A program made the translations under genes and the position numbers. This document shows, piece by piece, positions 9,269-21,151 of a DNA stretch of 64,000 nt. Each line of letters starts with the position of its first letter. Position 1 is the first letter of the stretch. Source of the DNA: Saprospiraceae bacterium (GTDB taxonomy: Bacteria; Bacteroidota; Bacteroidia; Chitinophagales; Saprospiraceae); contig JADKAE010000011.1 of assembly GCA_016715405.1 (NCBI GenBank), positions 124,001 through 188,000 of the forward strand, in the 5' to 3' direction. The notes beneath the pieces are model-generated. The model worked only from the letters and a program-made list of their open reading frames with translations, was not told the DNA's origin and did no database searches.

Positions 9269-12200
9269 TTACCTTATCAATAACAACTTTCCTTCCCTAA
9301 CGGGTTTGTCATTGCCAAAAGTCATGCCGTTCCAGATGCGCCCATCTCTGAACCGGGCACGAGCCTTCCACCAGTACACGCCTTGTGGTAAGGGGGGCCT
9401 GTATTGTTCTGGTTGCCATTCCAAGCTTCTGTGGGCGTGCCGTTTTCGTCAAGCGCCGAGGTATGCCATACGAGCTGCCCGTTGGTAGCAAAAACCGACA
9501 ATTCGAACTCGGATAATCCCGTCCCAACGGCCAGGAATGTCCTTTCTTCCATTTCACCGGATTCGGGCGAAATGGCGTTAGGCATGAATAAACCGCCAAA
9601 AAACGCCGGAGTGATATCTTGAATAAGCGTATCCATACATCCAAGCTCGTTTGTGACGATTAAGGTGACCGGATAGGCGCCGTTTACTTCGTATCTGTGG
9701 GTAGGGAATTGCATCACCGATGTATCGCCGTCGCCAAAATCCCAAAACCACTGTATTGCATTCACAGATAGATCATGAAAGCGGAAAATCCCGTTGGGAG
9801 TCGCGATGGTATCGCTGACCGGTATTACCTCAAAATCGGCTTCGGGCGAAGGTAATACGGTGATGTAATTTTGCAAAATGAGCGAGTCAAAACACACGGA
9901 GTCGGCGTTGGCGTGTATCACAACGTCGTATGTGCCGGCTTGCGCATACCCGTGTACGGGGCTTGCTTCGGCTGATGTGCCGCCATCGACGAAGCTCCAG
10001 GCGAATTGGTTTACGCCGGTCGAATTATTTTCAAAAAAAACAAAAAACGGCGAACAACCCGTGCGGGGTTCTGCGACTATATCCAGATCAGGGGTTGTGT
10101 ATACCGTTATATCGCGGGTTAAGGTGTCGGCACAGCCGAACTGGCTTCGAGCCTCCAGGGTAACGGACAGCAAACCGGGCGTAGTGACGGTTAGCGTAGG
10201 GTTTTCGTTGGTGGAGGCGCCCAGCGCCCCAAATGTCCATTGGTAGGCATCGGCGTCTACCGATTGGTTGTCGAATAGCAACGTGGTCGGTGTTTGACAA
10301 ATATCCGTGTGGTTTACTTCAAAACCGGCAAGGGGTTTGGGGTACACTTGTATGGGCGAATAAGCCCAGCTATTTTTACAGCCAAATACATCGGTTACCT
10401 GTACGTTCAGGGTGTATTGGCCCGCCAGGGCGTAGGTGTGCTGCACGTTTTGGCCTACGGCGGTGGCGCCGTCGCCAAAATCCCAAACATAGAAATTAGT
10501 GGCGCCCGGGGTATTGTTTTGCGGTGAAATGGTAAACGGTTGACAGCCGAAACTATCTGACAACGCGAAGGCAGGCTGGGGGAGGGGTTTTACTTCAACC
10601 TGACTGCTTGCGGTGGCAGGGCAACCCGTGGTGACCGCCAACCCTGTCATTGACACCGTATACACCCCGATGGAATCGTACACGTGAAAAGTGGAGGTTT
10701 GGGTGGAATCCGTGGTTCCGTCGCCGAAATCCCAGAAGCTGCCGATGATAGCCGGGGATGTATTTTGAAAATAAAGGGTGTCCCCCACACACACGAAGGG
10801 TTGATGGGTGAAACTCACCGGAGGCGCCGGTAGCACGGTGATTGACACTTCTGTGGTGTCGAATCCGCAGCCGTTATTTACGAATTCCTGTACCAGGTAT
10901 TGTCCGGCTTCTTCATAGGTATGAATTACCGTATCGCCTACTGCGGTGTTGCCATCGCCCAGGTCCCAACTCACATATACCCCCTGTGTGCTGTAATCGA
11001 TGAGCCTTATGGTAAAAGGCTGGCAGCCGGCGAGGGTGTCGGTGTTGAAAAACGCCACGACGGGATTGGGCTTCACCAAAACGGTTTGGAAGGCGGTATC
11101 AACCCCGCACTCATTAGTCCCAATCAGCATAATGGTATACAGGCTGTCCTGGTTGCCGGTAAGGAAAACTTGCTGGGGCAGTTGGAAATCGGTACTAACT
11201 AATTCACCATTTACATACCAGGCGTAAGTATCCGGGTTTCCGGTTGAAATATTATTAAAATTGACTTCGAGCGGTGTGCAGCCGTTGCTTACGTCGGGGC
11301 CGAAATTCATCTGCGGGCGGGGAAAAACCGTCACGATCTGTTGGGCGGTGGCCGTTCCGCAGCCGTTTACAGCCGTAAGGGTTATGGTATAAATGGTATC
11401 GGATTCTCCCTGTGTGAAGGTGATCGTTCCCGGATGTAGCAGCGTGTCGGGCTCGCCGGCGCCGTAGCTCCAGATGTAAGCGGTGTAGTTGTTCAGGCTG
11501 CTGGTATGGGTGATTGTCACGGGCAGATCGGCGCAACCCTCCGTCATATCGACCAGAAATGAGGCGTTTGGCGGCGTGACTACTTCCAGGTCAACCGTGG
11601 CGGTATCCAGGCAAGCGAATGAATTTCCGGCAATCAAGGTGAGGGTATAATTGCCTGGTGTGTCGTAAGTATACGTGGGGGTGCAATCTGTAGAAGTATT
11701 CCCGTCGCCAAACGTCCAGGCGCAGGTTGTCACGCCGGTGGTATTGACAAAAGGCCCAAGGCTGAACGGTACGTCTACGCAAATATTGCCGATGCTGTCC
11801 AGGTTGACGGAGGGTAAACCGAGGATTGTTATAGTCAGCACATCGCTGTTGACGCAGTTGGTAGCCGTATCGGTGTAGGTGTAGGTAAGCGTGTGGCCGG
11901 TCATCGTCGCGGTTTGGGGGTTGAAGATGCCCGCAGAAGAAACGTTGTCGCCCGACCAGACGCCACCGGCAGGGCTGCCGCTCAGGCTCACCGGCATCGT
12001 ATTGGGGCAGAGGCTGAGATCTGCTCCTGCATCAACAACAGAGCCCTGGACTAACACAAAAAGGGTATCGCGGACTTCGCAAGAGGTACCCGGATTGATG
12101 GTGTAGATCAGTTCGTTTTGTTGATTCAAATCGGCTGCCGAGGGGGTGAAGAATCCATTTGACAATATGCCGGGGCCGCTCCAACTGCCGCCGGGCGGTG

Positions 12201-13996
12201 AGGCCTGCAGGGTAAAACCGGCTGCCGAATTGCATAGGGGGGCCACGTCGGGTAGCACGATAGCTTCGAAAGAGTATACAATGAAGCTGTCGACAACCGT
12301 TACCATGCCACATTCGTTAGCTGCCGTCACTGCCACGGCGTAATTGCCGGCGCCGCTGAAGCTTACCTGCGGTGGGTTGGGGCCGCTAAAGCCGGGTATG
12401 CTGCCGCCGGTAAAGTCCACACCACTGAATCGGAGGCGCCTCCGCTCAATACGATATGCTGGGCGGGATTGATAGTCACGCTCTCGCAGCCATTGGGCGT
12501 ATCGGTAATTAAAGTAGCGTCAGGGCTGAGCCGTACGGTTACCGTTTGTAAAGCCGTAGGCTCGCCGCAGGCATTTACTTGAAGTTGTATGGTATAGCTG
12601 TCTTCTTCCGTAAATTGCAATTGGGGATTGGCGCTCGAAGCATTCGTGCCGTTTACAAAGGAAAAACCGCTATTTGGAGTAATCGACCAGGAATAGTTGC
12701 CGTTTGAATTGGTAGAGGCGTTGGTGAGGAGGAGTAGCGAATCCGGGCCGCAGATTTGGGCGGCCGACACGGAGAAAGCTGCTGTGGCGGCGGGCGCCAC
12801 AAAAAAGTATCGTGGTCTATTACGGTGCCGCAAAAATTGGTTGCCGCGACGGAGACGATATGGGTAGCCAACGTGGGTGGATATGTGATATTGGGGGCGA
12901 ATTGCCCGTAAAGGCCGTGGGGTTGCCACCTGGAAACAGCCACGATACCGTGGGGGTATCACCGCCGATACCGGCAGTAGGGCTGATCAATACACTGGCC
13001 GCGTCGCCACATTGATCCGGTATGGCATCGATATTGATGGCTGCAGGGGCCACTACGGTAATGGTCGTCATCCACTCGGGGTCGCCGCAGCCAAATACGC
13101 GAAGCCTTACGGTGTAAGTGCCGGGCAGATAAAACTGAATAATGGGGTTGGGGTGCGAACTATTTGTAGGCGGCCACAAACAACACGTTGGGGTGAAGGC
13201 GATACGGTCCAGTTTGGCCCACTGCATTCAGCGAATTGTTGTCAAAGCTGACCGTTTGCCCCGCACAAATTTGTGTGGCGGATGGCGTCGCATCTGCGGT
13301 GGCAGGCGGAGTGACGAGTACGGCAGTAGTGTCGGAATCCGAACCGCATTCGTTGGAGATGGTCATGATAACGATATAGGTTCCCTCCTCTTCGTATACA
13401 TAGTTGAGTACGTTTTCGGTGGTATAAATGGAGTCGTTGCCCAGGTTCCACAAAAACATGGGGTTGTTTGTATTATCGCAACTGGTATTGTTGAAGTTGA
13501 CCGGCACCCCATAACAGGCAATGGGCGGGTTGACTGAAATGCCGGCAACAGGGCTAAATCGTACTTTTATATAAAATGTCACAAAGTTAAAGCTGCGCAA
13601 GTTTGGCGCGCATAACTTCTCGATACCCAGGTTAATCTCAAAAACAATGGTGCCGTCGACGTTGAGGATACAAGTGTCATTGGGAAAATCGTAGGCATGT
13701 GTCATCAGGGATTGAAACCCGTTAAACGTTTCGCAAACACCGTCGCCCCAATTGATATAGGTGGCGTTGATCTCTGCCATTGGGCTTGAATTATTTTCTA
13801 CAAACACGGTTTGGCCCTCGCAAAAAATCACAGGACTTCCCGGCGCCAGACCGCCGGAGGCTTGTATGTCGCCGCAATCATTGGACAAGAGCGTTCCCCA
13901 GTTGGAGGCGCCGCATGGGTTTTGTGCGAGCGCTGAAAATGCCAAAGTAAAAAATGCGATAAATGTCAATAATTTATAAATTAATAACTTATACAT
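9269..13996 (-). CDS. Large PKD-repeat surface protein with T9SS type B (gliding-motility-associated) C-terminal domain, frameshifted
   Basis: Signal peptide MYKLLIYKLLTFIAFFTLAF up to ALAQ. Most of the about 1,575 aa consists of PKD-like beta-sandwich repeats with motifs such as WTFGDGNTST, WDLGDGNTAVG, FWDFGDGTTDST and VWDFGDGATAVG; I count at least ten. The C-terminus is FMPNAISPESGEMEE then, after adding one C near 9393, GVYWWKARARFRDGRIW and EGKLLLIR. This is the gliding-motility-associated CTD used as T9SS type B sorting signal. Frame breaks: near 9393, 12410 (GG should be GGG), two between 12780 and 12930, and one near 13200. It lies 23 bp downstream of the PorP/SprF gene, so it is probably its secretion client. 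The ligand is unknown. Confidence 0.88.
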
Positions 13997-14019
13997 GATT
14001 ATTTATTTTAATAAAAATA

Positions 14020-15110
14020 TTAATTCAAAAACCTACGATAACCTTTGCCAATAAAATAGTAGCAATCGGTTTTATTACGGCCGCTTCGTTTGCCTATACA
14101 AGCATTCGGCAGAGAAAAAGAGAGTGAGAATTCGTGGGCGCCACCGGTAGCAGTCTGTCCTAACCCGCTGAGAATGCCGTCGAATGCGTATTGGACCCGG
14201 CCTTCCGTTTCGCCCAGGTTAAAATTGAAACCGGTGGACAAGGTCAAAACGTGGGTATTGCGGTAGGCTTCACGCGTAGGATTCCAAGCGTACAGCAGGC
14301 CCAGATTGGCGAATTCGTATTGAAAAATCATACCTAAAGTACTGCGAACCAATACTTTTTCAATTTCTGTGCGTGCAAGCATATTTAAGTAGATCACATC
14401 ATCGCGTTTACTACCCGCTTTGATGGGTAGCGTGATGGCGCCATGCACCGTATAGAGCATAGCCTGAGTATGCTCAAGTCTTAAAAAAGAGATATCACGA
14501 CTGCCGAACACGCGAAAGACGGATCCGCCCAGACTAAAGGGCAAATCTTTTCTTTTCAGGGACAATTGCCCGCGTGCCAGCAGTCCGAAGCCAACCTGAT
14601 AAGTCTGGATGGGGTTGATATCCTGTAAAAAACCGGTAGAAGGTTCGCCAGTGATGCCGAAAACAGGGTCGAGTTGGCCTGAGAAGACCAGCCTGGAGAA
14701 GTCGACCCGGTGTTGGCCAATTCCGGCTTGCAAGCCTCCGTGCAGGGTAAAACGTTTGGGGTCGCCTACGAAGGTGCCTAATTGCAGACCTGCTTCCTGC
14801 CATTTATAACCAAAAAGGGTTCGCTCAGGTTGTTTACAAATGCGCCGAAACCAAGCGGGGCATTGCAAAAGCGCACAGTAGCACTGGCGTGTTTGGTATT
14901 CACGCCTTCCTGCACCCAGCCCCATTGCCTGCGATAACCCGCGTTAAACGTGACGCCTTTTTCTGCAGACACGTAGGCCGGATTTATCGTGTTGGGGTGT
15001 ATGAAAAATTGCGAAAAGGCGGCTGATTGTGCGTTTGAGGTAAGATTGAAAAAACATAAAAAGGCAACAGGAAAGGCGAGAAATCTGGTTTTATAGGGTA
15101 TTTCAAGCAT
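14020..15110 (-). CDS. PorP/SprF family type IX secretion outer membrane protein (frameshifted)
   Basis: N-terminus with signal peptide (FLAFPVAFLCFFNLTSNAQS) followed by AAFSQFFIHPNTINPAYVSA, the hallmark of PorP/SprF proteins (xxQYxxNxxxxNPAYAG-like). The rest is beta-barrel-like with GFGLLARGQLSLKRKDLPF and STGFNFNLGE. One T lost in a T run at 14810-14814 (five for six) breaks the frame at SEPFFGYKWQEAGLQ. SprF-type proteins are needed for export or attachment of cognate type B CTD cargo such as SprB (family knowledge). Here the downstream PKD protein is the obvious partner. Confidence 0.87.
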
Positions 15111-15329
15111 AAATATTGGGTTTTATGGTGTTAAATCAAACAGAAAGCGCTTGTTATCGTCTGCGTTGCTTCAAAAATAATAAAAAGTACGGTTAGTTGC
15201 ATGATAGCCCGCCTTTTGCCACTGCGAGCTATAAAATGTCGGCTGTCTAACTAACCCTTTGGCATTAAAAAGATTTGTGGGGAATGTAGTAACTTCGCAC
15301 ATTCTACAAAATTATTCAGAATACAAACT

Positions 15330-18300
15330 ATGAAGAGATTTTTACTTCTGGCTGCAACTATTTGCTGTTTCCACGTTGTTACTTTCGCCCAATCGGGCAG
15401 ATTTGAGGGCCGCCTGGCCAAAACAGCTCCTTCCGCTGTGCTCAACACCAAATTTACCACCTACCGCGTATTTGAACTGGACGTGCCCGAGCTTAACGCT
15501 TATGTGAAAAACGGCGGCGAAGAACTGGGGGTCACACTGGTGCTCGGCGAGGGTGAATCGTGGCGATGGGCGCTGAAAGCCCACGATATGCGCAGCGCCA
15601 ATTACCGGCTGCGAATGGATACGGAACAAGGCGTTATCGATGTGCCGCGCACCGAAAACAAGACCTACCGCGGGCAGGTAGCCGGCGAAGGCGGCGGCAG
15701 GGTGAGAATGGTCATTGACACGGAATACCTCTTAGGCCTTTGGGAACACAATGGCGAAACGTATTATATCGAACCGTTGTGGCACCTGATAGCGGGCGCT
15801 GCCGCCAATCAATACCTCGTGTACAGAGAATCGGATGCTATTTACCCCGAGGCGCCGTTTTGCGGCTGGTCGGAAGAATGGCAAAACCTGATGGGGCACG
15901 ACGAAACGGTCAGACAAGTTACGCCCGACAACCAGGAGAAAGTGGGCCAATGCTACAAAGTCGAAGTAGCGCTTGCCGCCGACTTCAGCATGTTCCAGTT
16001 TACCGGCAGCGTAGTCAATTGCGAAAATTTCATGCTCGGCATATTGAATTTGGTGCAAACCAATTACGACGACGAGTTTGCCGATGATATCGATTTTGAT
16101 GTCATCGACTATTTTGTATCGTCCTGCTCCACCTGCGACCCATGGACCAGCTCCACAAATGCGAGTAATTTGCTTACCAGCTTCAGGAACTGGGGCAACG
16201 GCGGCGGCTTTGGCTCGAATTACGATGTGGCTACCCTATGGACTAATCGCGACCTGGCAGGATCTACCATCGGCGTAGCCTGGCTGGGCAGTGTGTGTAC
16301 CGAAGACCGCTACAATGTAGTGCAGAATTTTAGCTCGAGCGTCAACTTGCTTCGGGTGGTACAGGCCCACGAACTGGGCCATAATTTCAATGCCGAGCAC
16401 GATGCAGATGGCGCACCCTTTATCATGGCGCCGGCGGTCAACAACACCAACCAATGGTCGACAGCGTCTATTTCCACGATAAATGGATTTATCAGCTTAT
16501 TAGCCGGCAGCGGCGGTTGTTTCTCGTCCTGTACGGTTGCAGCGCCTCCAGTGGCCCAAATTCAGGCGCCGGCCACGCATATTTGTCCGGGCACTACCAT
16601 TCCCTTTATCGACAATTCTACGAATGCGCCCGATAGCTGGCAGTGGCTTTTTCCCGGCGGCGTACCCGCCAGCTCCAGTGATCAAAACCCTAACGTGCGC
16701 TACGACAACCCCGGCACCTACACTGTCACGCTGATCGTGTCCAATCCGACAGGTACCGACGCTACTACGTTGAATACCAATATTCTAGTAAACAACCAGG
16801 GCACGAGGTATCTCATGTACGAAACATTTGAAAACGGCCCAGGCTTTTGGGATATCGGCAATCAGGATGGAGGTATTACCTGGAGTTGGAAACAAGTGGG
16901 CGGCGCCCAATTCGGCAAGCGCGCCATGTTTATGGACAATTATAATTATACCAATCTCAATCAGCCCGATAATCTCACCTCGCCGGTGTTTGATTTCAGC
17001 AACCAAAGCGGCATGGAGTTGCGCATCGATTACGCTTATCGCCGCTATAATGCACAGCGGAGCGATCGTTTTAAGGTGTTGTTGTCGATCAATGGCGGCC
17101 AGACTTACCCCATCACGCTGTTTGATGGTACAGAAAATGGCAGTGGTACGCTGGCTACTGCCCCCGATTCCCAAAACCCATTTACACCCGCTGTGGTCAA
17201 TGACTGGTGTTATGGCACCGATTTCGGCGCTGATTGCATGGTTTTCGATTTGTCGGATTATGTCGGCCAGCCCAACGTGCGCATTCGCTTCCAGAATATT
17301 AACGACAACGGCAATAATTTTTATATCGATAATGTGAGGCTGACCGCCGATTGCCAGACGGTGGCCCCTCCGGTGGCTGCCATGTCGGCAACCCCGCGAA
17401 TAGGCTGCGCCCCATTGGAAGTCCAATATCAAGACGAAACCAACGGCACGGTCACTTCCCGGCAGTGGAATTTCCCCGGCGGCAGTCCCGCTTTTTCCAC
17501 AGAGATAAACCCCGTGGTCACCTATAGCCAACCCGGCTCGTTTAGTGCCACGCTGACCGTGACCAATGCCGCCGGCACTGATCTCGTAGCCGAAGCCGAC
17601 TATATTACGGTGCTCGGGCCGCCAACGGTCAATTTTACGTCTGCCGTGCAAGGTTTTATCGCCACGTTTACCAACCAAACGGTCAACGGCAATTCGTTTT
17701 TGTGGAATTTTGGCGATGGGGGTACCAGCACCCAGCAAAATCCTTCGCATACTTATACCGACCCCGGCACTTATACCGTTCGCCTCACCGCCACCAACGA
17801 ATGCGGTTCGCGGTTTTTGCAACATACAGTGACTATCGTCAACCCGCTTACTGCCGGTTTTACTGCCGGCCCATCATCGGGTTGCGCACCCCTGACTGTC
17901 ACTTTTAACGATACTACAACCGGCGGCGCTACCTCGTGGTCGTGGACCTTCGATGGCGGCGACCCGGCTACCTCTACCAGCCAAAACCCGGTGGTGACGT
18001 TCCCCCTGCCCGGTACATACATCGTTTCACTGACTGCCTCCAGCGGCGGTGCGACGAGTACTTTCCAGGATACGATTGTAGTGAACGGCCCTCCCCAGTC
18101 CGGCTTTACCGCCGATAATCCCTTGGGGAACACTACGGTGTCTTTCGACAATACTTCTATAGATGCAGAAAGCTATCATTGGGATTTCGGCGATGGTTCA
18201 ACAAGTACGGATAATGCACCTACCCATACTTATGGCGCCGATGGGGATTATACTGTGATGCTTATCGCCACTAATGCTTGCGGCAGCGATACGTCGCAGC

Positions 18301-21007
18301 AGACCGTGACCATCCTCACGCCGCCTACCAATGCCGGCTTTAGCGGTTCCGCAAGTGAAGGCTGCGCCCCGTTGGAAGTAACCTTTAGCGCTACCCCGCA
18401 GGGGCCTGGCTTTTCTTATGCCTGGACCTTCGAAGGCGGCACGCCGACCACCTCAACCGATGCCAACCCTTCTGTGATGTACGCCTTCCCTGGCAATTAC
18501 GAGGTTGTACTGATCGTGAGCAATGCGGCAGGATCAGATACAGCTACCACGACCAATGCGGTGTCGGTGACGGGTGGCCCGACTTCCGGCTTTACGGCCA
18601 ATAACCCGCTGGGGGCGGTTGCCGTATCATTTGGCAATTCGTCGGTTAATGCGACCGGCTATAGCTGGGATTTTGGCGATAATTCGACAAGTACGGATAA
18701 TGCACCTACTCACACTTATGGCGCCGATGGCGAATATTCCGTGATGCTTATCGCCACCAATGCTTGCGGCAGCGATACCTCGCAGCAAACCGTAACCATT
18801 CTCACGCCGCCCTCCAATGCCGGCTTTAGCAGTTCCACAAGTCAAGGCTGCGCGCCATTGGAAGTAACCTACAGCGCTACTCCGCAGGGACCCGGCTTGA
18901 CTTATGCCTGGACCTTTGAGGGCGGCACGCCGACCTCCTCAACCGATGCCAACCCCTCTGTGATGTATGCTTTCCCCGGCAATTACGAGGTAGTGATGAT
19001 CGTGAGCAATGCGGCAGGATCAGATACGGCTACGATTACCAATGCAGTGACGGTGACGGGCGGCCCGACTGCCGGTTTTTCGGCGAATAACCCGTTGGGG
19101 TCGGTTACCGTATCGTTTGGCAATTCGTCGGTTAATGCGACCGGCTATAGCTGGGATTTCGGCGATGGTGAAACCGGCACCGAAGCGTCTCCGGCACACA
19201 ACTATGAAGCCGATGGCGATTATACCGTAACCCTCATCGCAAGCAATGCCTGCGGCAATGACACCACTCAGCAAGTAGTGACCATCCTCATGCCACCGGT
19301 GGCCGGCATCAGCAGCGGAACGACAACGGGCTGCGCAGGCTTGGAAGTGGCCTTCAGCGCTTCTCCGCAGGGAGATGGACTGACTTACGAATGGGTATTT
19401 GAAGGCGGTTCGCCCAGCGTATCTACCGATGCCAATCCGGTAGTAACCTATGCCACTCCAGGGGTGTATGGCTCGGTACTTATTGTGACCAACGCGGCCG
19501 GTTCCGACACCATGGAGCAAGCCGATTATGTGCTCGTAACGGGCGGCCCTACGGCTTCTTTTACGAATAGTGTAAACGGGTATGACGTCTTTTTTACCAA
19601 TACCTCGATAAATTCCACGTCGAGTAGCTGGGATTTTGGCGACGGACAGGCTCCTCCGACCCCTCTCCGCAGCACAACTTTGCAGAGCCGGGAACGTACC
19701 TGGTTACTTTAACCGTAGAAAACGACTGCGGACAGAGCGTGTTTTCAGAAACGATAGTGATCGACGAAGACTTGCCTATTTCAGATTTTGATGCAAACGC
19801 AAATGAGGGTTGTGCGCCATTGACCATTCAATTCACCTCACAGGCCATCAATGCCGACAGCTTGTGGTGGGAATTCCCGGGGGGTAATCCCGGTAGCTCG
19901 AGCGACAGCAATCCCCTCGTTGAATACGACATGCCGGGCGCCTACAACGTCACCCTGATTGCCTTTAACACAGCGGGAAGTGCGTCGTTGACCAGGTCGT
20001 CGTGGGTAGTCATACAACCGGCTCCCGAAGCCGCGTTTGAGTCCGCAATCGACGAGGTGACGGTGCAATTCACCAACAACTCGGCACACACCGCTACTTA
20101 TTTCTGGACCTTTGGCGACGGCAGCACGAGCGATGAGCAGTCACCCCACTCATAACTATCCGGGGCGGGTAGTTTTACGGTGCAATTAATCGCAACCGGT
20201 GTATGCGGGTCGGATACCATCGAACAAACCATCGTAATCGAAGGCCAGGCGCCGGCGCCTGATTTTACCACAGATGTCAATGGTGGCTGTGCGCCGGTAA
20301 CCATACAATTTACCGATGAGTCTGATGGAAATCCTACCGCCTGGTCCTGGTCGTTCCCGGGTGGAACCCCGGCTACTTCGACTGAGCAGAACCCCGTAGT
20401 GACATATGAGAATGCCGGTATATACGGCGTAGAGCTGACAGTTTCCAACGCGTTTGGCACGGAAAACCTGAGTGTGGCTCCGGTAGTTTTCGTAGATGAC
20501 TTACCACAGGCAGCGTTTACCTACCAAACGAGCCTCTTACAGGTGGATTTTGTCGTGACAGGAGCACAAGTGGGCGTGTCGTACCACTGGGAATTTGGCG
20601 ACGGCGCCACCGGTGACGGCCCGGACGTCGGTCATGAATACTCCGGCCCGGGTTCGTATACGGTCAAATTGATTGCCGCAAACGATTGCGGAGAAAGCAC
20701 GACAACCCAGGAAGTACAGCTCATCATTGACGCCACAACAGACCAGGATAAACCGGCAAATCAGCTGCATTTATATCCCAATCCAAATGACGGACAGTTC
20801 ACCCTCAAAGGAGAGTTATATGGCGAGCAAGTTGCCTTGTTGACCATTTTTAATGCCATTGGACAGAAAATTGATCAACGCATCAAACAGGTAGTACAAA
20901 ACCGGTTAGAGGAGCGCTACCACTTTGAGCAACTACCGGCGGGGGTGTACTATCTGGTAGTAGAGGTAAATGCAAAAACTTATTATTTAAAATTTGTAAC
21001 TGTTTAG
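15330..21007 (+). CDS. Secreted metzincin protease with tandem PKD repeats and T9SS type A sorting domain (frameshifted)
   Basis: Signal peptide MKRFLLLAATICCFHVVTFA. The catalytic part (about residues 30-400) has HELGHNFNAEHD, an HExxHxxxxxH zinc motif at His347, and a Met-turn candidate (FIMAP), placing it with ADAM/reprolysin-like metzincins. Next comes one PKD, a jelly-roll domain (about 490-675, ending NFYIDNVRLT), then many PKD units (WNFGDGGTS, WTFEGGTP, WDFGDGSTS); I count about fifteen. The C-terminus LHLYPNPNDGQFTLKGELYG to YYLKFVTV is a type A CTD. Frame breaks: near 19653 (one T lost), 20148 (extra C) and 20165 (G lost). Rejoined length about 1,890 aa. The final stop codon lies inside an inverted repeat. 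Confidence 0.9.
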
Positions 21008-21111
21008 TAGGATTTAGCGATAGGGTTTAGCGATAGGGTTTAGCTGTATGTTTAGTTAACTAAACCCTAACGCTAAACTGCGCATGCACTAAACTCTACT
21101 AAACAGGCACT
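20999..21111. repeat. Intergenic inverted repeat, GGGTTTAG family, copy 2
   Basis: ACTGTTTAGTAGGATTTAG at the left end and CTAAACTCTACTAAACAGG at the right end are terminal inverted repeats. Inside is a tandem TAGGGTTTAGCGA repeat and GCGCATGCACTAAA, which matches copy 1 at 2153-2227 in opposite orientation. The left end supplies the stop codon of the protease gene (TAG, 21005-21007). Confidence 0.8.
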
Positions 21112-21151
21112 AAAATTTATAATGCCTTAACAGTCAGCAGAATTGACAACT

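Noticed and set aside
16785..17825. 346-codon minus-strand frame inside the metzincin gene
   Set aside because: Composition is a mirror of the real PKD coding sequence, with no recognisable domain.
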